A stretch of 64,000 bases of DNA from Taxawa tesnikishii (nom. ined.) (taxonomy: Eukaryota > Ascomycota > Dothideomycetes > Dothideales), in the NCBI GenBank assembly GCA_030247885.1, contig JAPDRO010000001.1, positions 372,001-436,000 of the forward strand, in the 5' to 3' direction. Below the pieces are notes generated by a model, which was not told the DNA's origin, made no database searches, and saw only the letters and a list, made by a program, of their open reading frames with translations. Both the position numbers and the translations under genes were made by a program. Positions 31,801-43,553 of the stretch are shown piece after piece (positions within the stretch are counted from its first letter, which is position 1; each line of letters opens with the position of its first letter).

Positions 31801-32351
31801 ACGGCTAAGCCGCAATACATTGACAGCATGGACGCGCCGTACGCCATCTTCAGGTTCAAGTACAGGAGCGTCGAGCACCTGGAGAACAAATTCGGGACCA
31901 GGATCGAAGACGACCCGCAGGATCTGAAAGCCAAGGTGTTGACGATGACGAAGCAGGATCTGATGGATGAGTATATCAGGAGGAAGATCAGAGGGGAGAA
32001 GACTGAGGAGAGCAAGAAGGCGGCGAGCGCAAGGTCGATGCCGGTGGGAGACAAAGTTGGGAATTGGAATGATGGCAATCGGGGAAAGCGGCATCGGTCA
32101 AGGCAGAGGATAAAAAGGATGATGACTGGGGCAACTGGGGCGAGGCGAAGTCGAATAAGTCGAACAGCTACACCTACGTGACGGTTTTGAGTAAAGGTGA
32201 CAAGAATTTGAAACAAGGTGATGGGGGTTTGAGGAACGATGGTGGCCGGGCGAAGAACACTGGCTGGGGTGACAATGGCGGACAGGGTGATGGGTGGGGT
32301 AGCGGTGCTCAGAACGGCGCTGCTCAGGGCAGTGGTGGTGTTGCTTGGTGA
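28821..32351 (+). CDS. DUF7918-like protein with WG/GW-rich tail
   Basis: No experimentally known function. Exon 1 (28821-29181) encodes a beta-rich domain starting MPKLNHLTCSLELTG with FVFIDGQYQCNRSRL and FIGREWCFHPLNL. Exon 2 (29228-30221) continues it to LGKIEVLILRCKNQKTHF, then a Pro/Lys/Ala linker. Exon 3 (30286-30414) gives NVDPFKAFGNTWRRNEIK. Exon 4 (30462-32351) is Asn/Asp/Gly-rich with about 20 tryptophans, most flanked by Gly (NDNSWGYD, GGWGTIG, NTGWGAD, NNSWGNDD, NDSWGNDD, DDWGNWGE). Near the end is a small conserved-looking block (APYAIFRFKYRSVEHLENKF). The first domain resembles the fungal DUF7918 family (from memory, moderate trust). Five one-base breaks: about 29330, 30129-30132, 31048-31052, 31762 and 32081-32084; frames rejoin sensibly at each. 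The intron at 30415-30461 links both halves, so I treat them as one gene. Confidence 0.65.
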
Positions 32352-32626
32352 TGGGGACATGGGAGTGAGGTGGAGGAAAGCACGATGGCCAGACGAGCTT
32401 TTTTCTACAGAGGATATCGGACTGTGAAGAGATCGCCTGGACCAACCTTCCATAGCGGCAAGCGCCTTGCTTGAGCAGAGGGACATCTGCATCCAACAAT
32501 CAAAAACCTACTCGGATAATAGAAAGGAATATCGCATTGGTGGTCCATGCTGGATACCTACATTTCGTATCCCCTAACAATCTCGCCGACACCAGTAGCC
32601 TACACCGCCACTGCAGTACAAAACAC

Positions 32627-34484
32627 TCATTTCGCCTTCCGCCCACCACCAGCTTTCCACGCCGCGCCTCTCTTCGCGCCTCGTCCGGTAGGCTTCCCCG
32701 TCTTCTTGTTCTTGCCTCCACCTCCGAGTTTGAGGCCTGTGTTACCTTGCTTAGCACTCGCTCTATGGCCTTCAAACACAAACGACTCGGGCGCCTTGAC
32801 CCCGTTCGGTCCGGTCCCAACACCCCTTCCGCCCCTGACCTGCGCCGCAGCGGCGCGGCCGAGCAGCTTGCCCGCCCTCCCCATCTGGCTCCTCTCCTCC
32901 GACGTGAACTTGCGGTTGTACGTGGCACTGGTCCTCGTATGACTCGGCGCCCTGGCGGCCGAAGCGCCGGGCTTTGCGTTCCGCTTGATGCTCTTGGCGC
33001 GCATGACGCGGATCTTCCGCGGCAGGAGCGGCGGGAAGCGCTTCTCGTTGCACAGCAGCGCCTCCTCGACGGCGTTCTCGTCGGCGAACTGCACGTACGC
33101 GAAACCCTTGCCGACGCGGGTCTTGCTGTCGCGCACGACGCGCACGCTCTCGACGGTGCCGCACTTGCCGAACGTGCGCCACAGCCCTTCTTCGACGTCG
33201 CCGGGCTCCTTCTTGCCTTTGCGCCTTTCCTTGTCGTTGCCGGCGTCGATGTTGGATTCGTCGTCGACAAAGGCGAGACCGCCGACGAAGACGCAGCGTT
33301 TGTGGTCTGTTTTGGCGGGGTGGGCGACTTCGTCGACGCGTAGGTGCCGGTCTAGGACAATGGTGCCGTTGAGGCGGCGTGCGGCTTCGCGCGCCAGCAT
33401 GGATGACGAGTAGACGGCGTAGGCGTTCGTGGATTTTGTGGTTGCGTCCATGAGCTCTTTCTTCGCGTAGGCGGCTTTGCGCGGGATCGCGCTTGCGTAG
33501 GCGGTTGACCGGAAGCGGATGGATTCGACCCGGCGTTTTGGCTCGTCTTCAGCGGGTGCAGCGAGCTTGGGGAAGAAGGATGCTAGGTGGGTTAGGAGGG
33601 TCTTGCGTGCGGATTTGGATGAGATAGCCTCGTTGGAGACGTTTGCGAGGAAGACCGTTCGCTGGGATTTGGCGAGATCGGAGTTCGTGTCTGGAGCGAG
33701 GGTTTCATGCTGAGGCGGTGGTGACATGGCATCGTCTTCTGAGTCGGCCGCAAACTCCTCATAGTCGCTGCCTTCTTGCCCATGTCCCTCATCTTCCTCA
33801 GCACCTCCATCAGCCGGTTTTTCGTCTCCTTCCTCGGAGCCTTCGTCTTCAGCCTCGTCTGTAGTCCTTGGGCGCTTGTTCTCTCTTCCTGCACGGTCGT
33901 TTTGGATTGCTCTTTCGTGTTCCCGCTCCAGGCGCTCCATGTACGCTTCTTCCAGATCCTCGTGCTTGTCTTTCCTCTTGCGCTTTCGGCTGCTTGCAGC
34001 AGCATCCACGACGGCGTCTGTAGCAACAGGCAAAACATGTCCGGGAGTCACATGGTCGGCGTCTGACCCATCAACGGACATGCCTTCGTTGTCCTCCAGC
34101 TCACTAAGCTCTTCGTCGTCTGCTTCCTCTCCATCCGCTTGTTGCGCATCCCGGGTAGCAGCGACTGGTGTCTCTGCGGCAAGATTCCGGACAGTAGGAC
34201 CCAACTGAGCGCATGTCAGACTATGCGTCTGGTTGGAAAGACGCCAAACTTACGCTGTTGGCGAAAAGAGAGGAGACGGTAGGATCTAGGGTAGCATTGC
34301 TGGCCACGAGAGAGAATGCAATGGCGCCATTGCCGTCTTCGGTCGCGCTTCCCTCAGTCTTCTTGACCTTTTTGCTCTTCTTGACCTTCTCGACTTTGTC
34401 GCCAGTCACGTGCTTGGTCTTGTTCTCCTTCTTCTTCCCTTTCTTGTCCTTACTCTTCTCCTCTTTCACTCCGTCTTTGGCCAT
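32627..34484 (-). CDS. NOP12: Nucleolar RRM protein Nop12
   Basis: Nucleolar RNA-binding protein for 25S/5.8S pre-rRNA maturation. Exon 1 (34484-34254) starts MAKDGVKEEKSKDKKGKK and includes NATLDPTVSSLFANS. After a 49-nt intron (34205-34253) exon 2 encodes an acidic spacer, a first RRM (RTVFLANVSNEAI, IRFRSTAYASA, ARRLNGTIVLDRHLRVD) and a second (KRCVFVGGLAFVDDE, RVGKGFAYVQFADENAVEEA, LPRKIRVMRAKS). The C-terminus is basic and Gly-rich (KLGGGGKNKKTGKP). About 600 residues. The order acidic spacer, two RRMs, basic tail is that of Nop12. It is divergent from the Sds3/Dep1-like gene, with starts about 570 bp apart. No frame break. Confidence 0.9.
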
Positions 34485-35052
34485 GGTGTGTGATTGATCA
34501 ATATATTCTTCTTTCTCTGCTTTTGCTGCGAAAAGTTCAGATCTGGACAAGCCAAGCTTTCGGCGTCTGGGACGCGAGTGCAATTGCCTATCGATAAGCG
34601 GGTAAATCCCGGACTTCTTAGGACTGGTGGGCATCAGCGTTGTCATTGAGCTTGACTCTTGAGCGTGCTCCGCAATCGCGCATGTGTCAGTCTCCAGTCT
34701 CAGTCTCAGTCTCCCTGTGCCCTGAACCAACCCATACCACCATCCCACTCTCCCTCTCCCTCCCCGTCCCCTCTCGCACAGGACATCTCGATGCAACCGC
34801 ACACTCGCATGCGACAGGCGCCCAGCTATCACCAACCACTGCCCCTCACCACTAAAGAGCTCCAAACTTCCTCCAGCTCGGCCGCCCGCGTTCAGCACCC
34901 GATCCCGATTCCAGCTTTTGGCAGCCCTCGTCAACCTCCACTACCACATCCATACCCCAAAACCACACGCAACTTCTCACCCCGATCGTATCGCGCTGTA
35001 GCTCTGGTTCTTCACATATCAATATAATTCGCCCACGGCGCAGCGCAGCAGC
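34485..35052. other. Shared upstream region of NOP12 and the Sds3/Dep1-like gene
   Basis: A 570-bp head-to-head spacer with CT-rich tracts at about 34685-34790 (repeated cagtct and ccctctccct words). No gene is seen. Confidence 0.45.
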
Positions 35053-37764
35053 ATGATCGCGCTGCCCGTTGCCGCTCGCGCCGGCGAGCAGCCCTCGACC
35101 AGTAGGTTCCTGACCTGTCCACGCTCTGCCTCTCGTTCTCGGAGCTTGCTTTAGGCCTTGTTCATGTCTACCCGTTTGCTAATACCATCTCTAAAATCAG
35201 ATCGCGAACAATCACACCGACCACAGCCTTCGGCCACCCCTCGGCCGGTCAACAACCGAACCGCAACCCCTCCGTTTCCCCTCTTAGTAATGCCTCCGTC
35301 AAAGACTCGAACGTGGCCCACGAGGACCATGATCTGGAACCGTTGGATAGTAGTGCGATTGAGACGGAAGAGCAAAACAATGTTCCACACAATGACGTCG
35401 CCGTCGCGACAGATCAGGACGATGATCGCTCCAGCAGTTTGAGCGAGTTCGAAGGCAGCTTCGACGATCAGGACAAGCCTCCAGTCCTCCATGATTCTGC
35501 GGCCCGGCCTGCGCAAGAGGATGACTCTGAAGCCGAGACCGAGCGACTTCAAGAAACTCCACGGAAGGTTACGAAGAACGCCGACCTAGCTACGCATACG
35601 GGCAGGACACCCAGCAGGTTGAGGGAAGAGGCGACATTGGATGATGAGCTTTCAGAACCCGAGACTTCTCCAGAGCCGCCGGAAGACGTGCCAATCTCGC
35701 CCACAAAGACGCGCGCGGCAATTGGTTGGTGCAAACGCGTGTTTGTCCGTTGCATCGTGGCTGACAGAATCGGCAGGTCAACCTTCAGAGCTTGCGGGCA
35801 GAAAGCGCAAGCGCACGAGTCCTCTGAGCGACGCGGATAGCCCACTTTCGGACGAACCCGACATAGAAGAACTGTCGCCAAAGAAACGCAACGTCGATTC
35901 TGGAGCTAACGGGCTCCTTCACGCTGAAAACACGCTGGAAGAGGAAGAGATCGAGGAGGATGCGGAGCTGGACGAAAACGCTGCGCAAGCTGCTGAGGAG
36001 CAATCACCCGAACCAGTGGAAACACGCGAAACTACAACCATCACAAAAAGCGGAAGAGGCAGACGAGGCAAATCGAAGGCGCCACAACGGAGAGAGCTCG
36101 GCACTGCGATACTACAGAGTCACGAAACACAAGAGGCGGATGCCGAGGAGCTGGATGAGCTGCCAGACGAAGATGAGAACGACCTGAGTACATCCGTCAA
36201 GAGCGAAGAAGAATGTGTGTATTTGTCCATGTCTTTGACGTGCAAAGTATTTCTACTAACAACTGCGCGTATAGTGGAGCGGAAAAACGCAGCAACGAGA
36301 ACCTTCAGCACGATTGCAGAGCACTTCAAGGCATTCACGAAGAAGTAAGTTTGTCTGACATACCATGTGCCGAATTGCGCTGACAGTGCTGGACAGACTT
36401 CACGCGGAACGTTTGGGAGCAGTGGAAGCTGAGCTTGCAATGATTACCGCGCCCAATGCCACCCACCCCGAACTTCTTGGAATGATTCAATGCATTACGA
36501 CCCGCCGGGACACCAAGATTCAGCAGGAGATGAAGTTGCACCACTACAAGATGCAGGCCCTCAAAAACAAGACCGTTGCGGAAAGAAGCCAACTGCACAG
36601 CCAGTATTTCCAAGAAGCTCGCGACATCAGGGAAAACGTGCTGTATGAGCTGGGGAAGCAGTGGTACCACATCCAGAAAGACCGCAGGACATGGTATCAA
36701 GAGGAGCAGGACAAGCGCATGTACAGGTTTCCTGCCAAGCGCTCGGATCAGGTACGACAACAGGCCAAGTACAACCGGGAAGTTTCCATACTGGCAGGGG
36801 TCGCGAAATACGTGGGGTTCCCTGCTGCGCCTGAGATCGAAGGTGCCAAAGCTGCTGAGCTAGATGATGATCTGAAAGCCATGAAGGTGAGTTCTTCACA
36901 TGTTCACTGAAGGACTCTATGTCAGGTTTGACTGGACTTTCTTCAGATCCCACGCCGGCAACCGCAACCGCTCTACGATCACCACCCCTACAACCAGCAC
37001 GTTCCGGTGCAGAACGCGCCCAATTCCGCTCGCCTCGCCGAGGAGAAGTTCCTCGAGCAGACGCCTTGGGCAAACCCTCAGCACCCATCTCACCGGCAAT
37101 CACACACGCCCGCCTCCTACACGCCGAACATGGGCAACCCCAACGGAGCTCCCTGGCAGTCCGTCTCCTCCTCCTCTCTCTTCCTTCGTCAAGTCTCCGC
37201 TCAAGGGCAGCGGAACGGTTCACCCTTTACAACCCCCTTCAACGCACAGAAACGCATGGATCAGAACAGCGGACCCGGGTCTGGCGAAACGATCGGTGCC
37301 AGTGATCCACCCTCCAGCGTGCAAGCCGCGCCCCCACAACCGACAGGATCCAACTCATCCCCTTCGACCGCATGGATGCTTCACCCAGCGACCAGATGAA
37401 GGCACGCGCAGCCGTCATGCCTGGCGGAGCCGCTCGCACCCTGGCCGACAAACGCGACTTCTCGGGCCTGTCATCCGCCTCGACCATCGAGACGCCCAAC
37501 GACGCCGCTGACGACAACCGTGCCTCTCATGCCATGAACAACAATATCCCGCCGGTCCCACCGTATCTGCACACCGAGCAGAGCGCCCCGAATCAGGCCT
37601 TCGCCACCAGCGCCATCCACGCTCAGCACGGCGAGGATAGGAGATCCGAATTGTACGAGAGCGTGGACATGAGGCGTAGGCTCGGTGCTTTTGGAACACC
37701 GTTACCCCTAGCCGGAGCTGGCCTATCTGCCACTGCAGACGGAAGGGAAGGGGGTAAGGCATAG
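35053..37764 (+). CDS. Sds3/Dep1-like subunit of Rpd3L histone deacetylase complex
   Basis: Scaffold subunit of the Sin3/Rpd3 corepressor. Acidic disordered N-terminus (DLEPLDSSAIETEEQ onward), a nuclear-signal-like GRKRKRTSPLSD, then the Sds3-like helical domain: RTFSTIAEHFKAFTKKLHAE, RLGAVEAELAMITAPNATHP, ELLGMIQCITTRRDTKIQQE and VLYELGKQWYHIQKDRR. The tail is Pro/Gln-rich with the compact block DRMDASPSDQMKARAAVMPG. Introns: 35725-35776, 36215-36274, 36345-36396 and 36897-36946, plus one near 35102-35201 after the first short exon (MIALPVAARAGEQPSTS). The phase there does not match exon 2, so either a base is missing or the start differs. A one-base break lies in the C5 run 37331-37335. 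The family call rests on the central domain; Sds3 and Dep1 are not separable here. Confidence 0.82.
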
Positions 37765-38748
37765 GGGTATTGGAACCATTTAATCGCGCGGCACGGGTTG
37801 GAATGGTGGGAACTCGGCAAGCTTTGGATCTCACGACCCCCCCCCCCCCCCTCTGGATAAGGCGGGATGGCATGTGGGATGGACGATTACCTGTTCTTTC
37901 CTCTTGCACGATATGTTTCTTGTTGGCTTCGTCCTTTTTTGTCCTCTCTTTCCCCTTTGAGGCATTCCGAGGCGTTTCGAGCGCCTTACTCTCGCATCGA
38001 GGTCGTGCCAGGCACTATACCCCCTTTCTTTTCTTCTAAATCATCATTAGAACTTGCGGATTTTTAGTGAAAAAAAAACAGCGGCTTTTCACCAAATCGG
38101 CCGATGCGTAATGTCGCTCTCAAAAAGACGTGGTCCCACTTCAAGACCAGCTGAAGCCGAAAAACTCTGTCAACCGGGGCGCGCCGTGAGTTGAATAAGA
38201 AGGTTGCCTGCCCCTTATGGTGAGAGGCTTAGCACCGACTTTTTTTGTCCGTCCTCAGACGTCTCGGAAAGAAGAGGGTGGATATGTGAAGATCGTTCAC
38301 CTCCGTGCCAAAAGAAAAAAAAAACAAGACGGGTGATATTTCGCCCGTGATCGCCTGTTCTGCAGTAGGTGAATCGTTCAAATGTCAGACGACAGAAAAG
38401 AGTGCCGCTTGCTATTCTCGCTGAATCAGTATATATATAGAATCCCGGCTTTTCCCACTATTTCTACTTGAACCGGCAAAAGGGAGGGGGGGTTTCAACG
38501 ACGGATCCTTCTCATTACTCTCTCCGAAACTACTACGCGAATTCCTCCAGATAACGAGCCCTGCTCTGCCGGTTCCCAATTCTACGTATGAGGGGTTGTT
38601 GCTTGTATGTACCGTTCCCCTCACAGAACCAACTCAGAAAAAAAAGCGCGCGTGCCAACAAAATGCCATTTTTGCTTTAACAGCAACGGCCCCCGTCATT
38701 TGAGGGGAGGAAGGGGGCGGGGGGAGGGGGAGGGCCTCCAACCGCTCT
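37765..38748. other. Convergent intergenic region with long homopolymers
   Basis: The 3' flanks of the Sds3/Dep1-like and PX genes. Contains a C15 run (37837-37851), A8-A9 runs near 38070 and 38312, and a TATATATA stretch near 38430. No gene is seen. Confidence 0.5.
37837..37851. repeat. C15 homopolymer
   Basis: Fifteen consecutive C residues in the 3' flank of the Sds3/Dep1-like gene. Its length is unreliable given the homopolymer errors elsewhere in the window. Confidence 0.9.
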
Positions 38749-41700
38749 CTACTCGGCCAAAACCATCCTCAACATGGCCAAAAAGCTGTCGTGCATCTTG
38801 GCGACCTCGACAACGGGCGGCTTGACGGGCTCGCCGGCACTCCTCTTCAGCACATCCCTCCTCTTGGCCCTCCTCTTCCTCTCCGCCTCGATGGGGTCGG
38901 CATCGTCGGCATCGTCCTCCTCGCTACTGAACTCGTCGTCCTCGTCATCGTCCTGCAAGTCCTGCAGGTCGAGGGCGTGGAGGCCGAAGTCGGTCGGCTT
39001 GAAGCTGGCGACCAGGTCTGCGGCGCCCGTGTCCTCGAGCGGGTTGGCCGCGTCGCCCGTGGCCATCTTCTGGCGCGTCTTGTCCTGGTGCCACCGCTTG
39101 CGCTTCTCCTGCCAGCGGATCAGCGAGTTGATCTCGCGGATCGCGCTGCGCTTGTCGATCGTGCGCATTTCGACGGCGCCGGCGAAGAGGGCGTTCATGT
39201 CGAGCTTGCCGCCGCCGGGGGACCATTGCGCAGGAAGGCCAGGATGCCTTCGATCCAGCCCATGAGTTTGTCGAAGAGTCCGTTGTCGTGGATGTGTACC
39301 TCGTGCACGAATTTGTAGAACGAGTCCTGATGCCGGCCGCACAGGTCGATGAAGGCTTGCACCGTTTGGTTGGGGTCTGCGGATACGTCTTGCCGCTGGC
39401 ACCGCTCGATTGTCGCGATGGCGTCGTCGGCAAAGTGCGCAAAGTCGGTCACGCTGTTGTACACGTTGGCGGATTTGTACACCCGTACGAGGGGTTCGTA
39501 GAAGATGGTGAAGAGGTCCCGGAAGAGGTACAGTGTTGTGGGTTCCTCGATCATGCGCAGCATCATCGCCTTGTCCCGGTGCCGTGTGTAAAGCTTGAGG
39601 AGCTGTTTGAGTTGTGCGAAGAGTTCTGCTCCTTGTCGCATTTCATCATCGATCTGTGCTTGTCAGTCTTTATCGATCTTTTGTGGCCTCGGTTCGACTT
39701 ACGTTTTCCACAGCGTTGTTCCAAGCGACGTAGGCATTGAATATTCTGCCTATCTGCTCCGGTTGAAGCGCGGGGCTGATGTCTTCGCTTCTAAGAACTG
39801 CTACGAGCAAGTCCAAGTCTTCAGCTTGCGCCTCGCCGCGAATGCGGTTCTTGACACCATCATCGGCCTCCGTGTAATGTTTGATCTTTTCGGTTAGTAC
39901 GGGCTCGTTAATCTTGGCAGACAGCGTGTCAATGCTGCTCTGCATAGATCTGATGCCGTCATTTAAGGCCATCCCGAAGATACGCTGCAATAGCGATTTG
40001 GCCCCGAAAGGCTGCGCCAAGAAAAGATCTAGCACACCAGACATTACGGCAGCCGGATTGGCAAATCGGATGACCTGCTTGAGTGCCGTGTAGGGTACCA
40101 ATGAATGGATGCGTTTTGCTTGGGCGAAGAGTTCGGGGCTGTTGTCTTCTGCAAGGAAAAGGTGGTAAAGTGTTGCGGCGACTCTAGAAAAGGCACGTTG
40201 GTTAGCTGAGAACGTAAAAAAGGGCATCTATCAGACTGGTGCTAGTCTTTGATTGTGCACCTCAGTGAAACTCACTCTATGCGAAGCCATTCGGCAAACT
40301 TCTGATATTCGGGTTTGAGATCAGCGATCCTTTTCTTCACCTTGATCTCCTGGAAGAGCTTGGTCAAACCATCTGTGTTCTCTTGTCAGCAACCGCAGGC
40401 GAAGAAAGCAAACTAGGTCCGCAACGTCGCATTTGCAGTCATAGTCGTCTGAGATGGGCTAGCAAGGGAAGGACTCACTGCTCTCCACAACTTCCCTCCT
40501 GAACTTCTCCATATGAACGTCCAATTCCTTCGCCCGTTGCCTTGCCACTTCATAGAAACGTTTCTGCTCCTCGATCCTCTTCTCGTCCATCTCTTTGCGT
40601 CTTTGCACGTCTTCCATCTCCTCCTCGTTCAATCTCACTGGATTACCGGTGAGGAATTCTGCCATGGCTTGGCTCTGTGCAATGCGCTCATTCTGCAGGA
40701 AGTTGCGAATGAACGCACGCAGGGAGACGCGTTGTTCCTCTCTATACAATACTTGCGGTGTTTGCGACGCGTCGCGAGACTCGGAGGATGGACGAAAGGC
40801 TGCTGCCGAAGAGGCGTCCAAAGAAGCGCGAGGAGACGGCACCGGTGAGGATCTTGAGGCAGAACGGCGGTGGCCACCTCCCCAGGACGGGAGGTAGCCC
40901 CTCAGACCTCCTCCACTGCTGGCGGACTGTGGTGTTAAGCCGCCGTTTTCGTGATGTCCAGTGTCCTGGGTTGATGCGGAAGAGATTGACTCAGCATCGT
41001 CGTCGTCGTCTCCTCTACCGCTGTAGAACGCGTGTGACTTGTTCTTCCGCGGCAAAGGCGGCAGCACTTTGCCAGGAAGTTCGATGCGTAACTTCTTGTG
41101 TAGTTTCACAAACTCGCCGTACCTACGGCCAACATAAATCTCCGGTCGACCAGCTTGCTTGACGCGAATCAAGAATTCCTGTACAACAATGAGCTTTGAA
41201 ATATGGGTCGAAACGGGGTTTCCACTCACAGCGTGCGTGTGATGTCTAACGTGTCTCTTGATGCTAGTTGTCCTCACGCCTGCGACATTGACGTCCCAGC
41301 CGTTGATCTCGTGTCCTTGCGGAACATTTTGCACCAAACCTTGCTCGTTAGGACCACTGTCGACCACTTCCATTTCGGAAAAGCGTATCCGCTCTTCGTA
41401 GCCAGATGCCGTAGGTATGCCAGACACCATCATGAGCTCTACCAGCTTTTGAGCCTTGAGCGCCAACTTCCTGCGCTTCGTCTCTTCCAGACGATCTTCA
41501 GATGAAGATATTTGTTTGTTCGCGAAGGACTCGAGGAACTAGATCCCACAAGCGCACGTCAGCGGACGTCTTGTCCGTCCGAATTATGACAGTGATGGGA
41601 TGAGACTCACGACTTGCAGCTTGTCCTGCCAGAACTCCTTCTCCCTCGCCTGATCCAAAAATGGGAAATTGCGAACATGATGAACAAATATGTACCGTAG

Positions 41701-42210
41701 CAAAGGCAACTCTGAATCTTCTGGCGCAACCTCTCCAGCATCCGAACGGAACGGCGCACCGAAGCGTTGGAGCGCTGTGGGAGAGGCTAGCTCGGAGATC
41801 TCCCATTGAGTTTGCTGTGACAGGAGTTCTCTCTTGAGGTCTGGTCGATTGTCAGTCTCAGATTGTTCTGGACCCACTCAACTCCTCCCAGACATACAGT
41901 GCTCTTGCTTTCCTGTCAAGACAGATCCAGGAGGTGGTATTGATTGCTTGGAAAGAGTCGAATAAGTAGAGCCTAACGATCGTTGTAGTTGTAACCGGCG
42001 CTGTTCATCAAATGGTGCGTCACGCTGAGCATCTTCGAATCCTTCGGGCGCAGTGTCGAAGCGTTCTAGTTTGGGCGGGTTGGCGTCTTGTACGGATCTT
42101 TGGGAGCGATTGCTGGGAGTGAGCTGGATGTTGCCGCTGTTGATGATAGAGGAGTGCCCTTGGGCTGCTTGGTTTGGAGGAGGGTTGAAACTGAAGTTGT
42201 CACTGTCCAT
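38749..42210 (-). CDS. PX-domain protein with PX-associated domain (YPR097W/Lec1-like)
   Basis: Large peripheral membrane protein of the fungal PX plus PX-associated (PXB/DUF3818) family; yeast YPR097W (Lec1) is implicated in lipid-droplet and ergosterol traffic. Seven exons: 42210-41898, 41840-41611, 41538-41230, 41178-40479, 40372-40276, 40183-39703 and 39653-38749, with introns of 49-106 nt. The N-terminal PXB region has LKRELLSQQTQWEISELASP and LPLLRYIFVHHVRNFPFLD. The PX domain has EFLIRVKQAGRPEIYVGRRY then GEFVKLHKKLRIELPGKVLP. The C-terminal part has VPYTALKQVIRFANPAAVMS and EPLVRVYKSANVYNSVTDF. A one-base break lies in the G5 run 39217-39221, where FLRNGPP continues as GGGKLDMNALFAGAV. 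About 1010 residues. The ATG at 42210 is the first in frame. Confidence 0.85.
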
Positions 42211-43244
42211 GGCGGCGTCTTCTTGATCCGAGAGTCTGAAGCAGGCTCGAATGTGTCCCTAACACATGGATAACATATGCGACCGAACAATGGAGGGTGG
42301 ATTGTGCAGGCGTATCTCGGCGTGCGGTACTTGTCGTAGGTGCTTGCGCGTCGCAAGGATAGCGGGGCAGTGCAGCGCGTTGGCAGTGATCTATAGGCCT
42401 GACAGGGCCGAGGGTTTTGAGCAAGCGGACAACGAGTGCTGGGATGGACAACAGTGGAATACAAGGCAAAGGCGAAGATGTTGGATATCGTCAGGTGTCG
42501 CAATCAGCGCGGCTAGTCTTGTTGCTGCTGCTGCTGCTGCTGCTGCTACTGCTACTGCACTGCTGCTACTGCACTCTTGGCAAGGACAACCTAAAAGTGG
42601 GCTTGTGCTATATGACGTTGTTCTTCGCTCTTCGCCCCCGCTCCGACAGCCAAGGTCTGAGGTCTCTGTGTCTGTGTACGGTCTACGGCACGCCAAGCGG
42701 GCAGTTGATGGCGCGTGCTGCTCTCTGCTGTGCTCTCCACCGGATGTTCCGCCGTACGAGCAGGTAATGAGACGCATCTCTAGTCCTCCATCCTTGTCCT
42801 GCATCCAGGAGATCTTGCGAACGATCAATCCCGCGTTGCCGATCATCTACTTCGCCGTTTTTGCCGCCCCTCCGCAAAAGCTTGGTTCAGCCGCCGCCGC
42901 CTATCCTTTCAAACGCCAAACTCCATACCTTATTTTGTTCCTGCAAACGCCGTCGTCCGTCAAGAGTTGGCTACGCTCGTTCAATCACACGGGTAAGCCG
43001 CTAGCCGGTGCCTTCTCATCACAGTACAGCCCACCTCCGGCGGTCGATGAAATGCACCTCTGTTACCTTTCGGTAAACCGTGTCGTAACAAACGATTCAT
43101 TCTCCTGGTCTCAACACCGTCGCTGCTCTATTTCTAAAGGCTTCCGTCCCGAGGACACATCGACACGCGAGTCCAGGGATTCTGCCAGACATTACACAAG
43201 AACGTCTTCGCTTCACAGAAGCCGTCCCCTGGTTTTTTCCACCG
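42211..43244. other. Upstream region of the PX gene
   Basis: Holds a CTG/CAG-type tract at about 42522-42547. A 452-codon plus-strand frame (42266-43624) overlaps the SNT1 3' end and looks like repeat-driven noise. Nothing else is supported. Confidence 0.4.
42522..42547. repeat. (TGC)n trinucleotide tract
   Basis: Eight to nine GCT/TGC units followed by imperfect TAC and TGC repeats to about 42570, located about 310 bp upstream of the PX gene start. Confidence 0.8.
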
Positions 43245-43553
43245 CTACCCATTCATGGAACCGCCCTTCTGTTCGTGAACGTGTTTGTCTTCCAGACGTT
43301 TCCTGCAACACAAGTCGTTCTTCATATGGTCCTTGGTGCCCCTCCAGTGTTGGTATGATGGAGTGCCGCACACCTCGCAGTGGTAGTAGAATACCGTCCG
43401 ACCATCCGCTCCATGAGCGCACGTGTTCTTTGCTAGAAGATCCGGTGGAATCCCTTCTTCTTTCACGGATTTGGGTGCAGGTACGGTCACAGATGCGGGA
43501 GACGCAGGCGTACGCGGCTCATCTTGGCCCCAGCTCGCTCCTTCTTGACAGTC
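43245..43553 (-). other. Open extension after the SNT1 stop with a zinc-finger-like motif
   Basis: Directly after the TAG at 43556-43554, the same minus-strand frame stays open for 102 codons to a stop at 43247-43245. It begins DCQEGASWGQDEPRTPASP and contains YYHCEVCGTPSYQHW then RGTKDHMKNDLCC, a Cys2/His/Cys-like arrangement that looks protein-coding. It may be the true C-terminus of SNT1 (reached by an intron, a base error or readthrough) or part of a separate gene. No splice solution could be settled. Confidence 0.4.
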
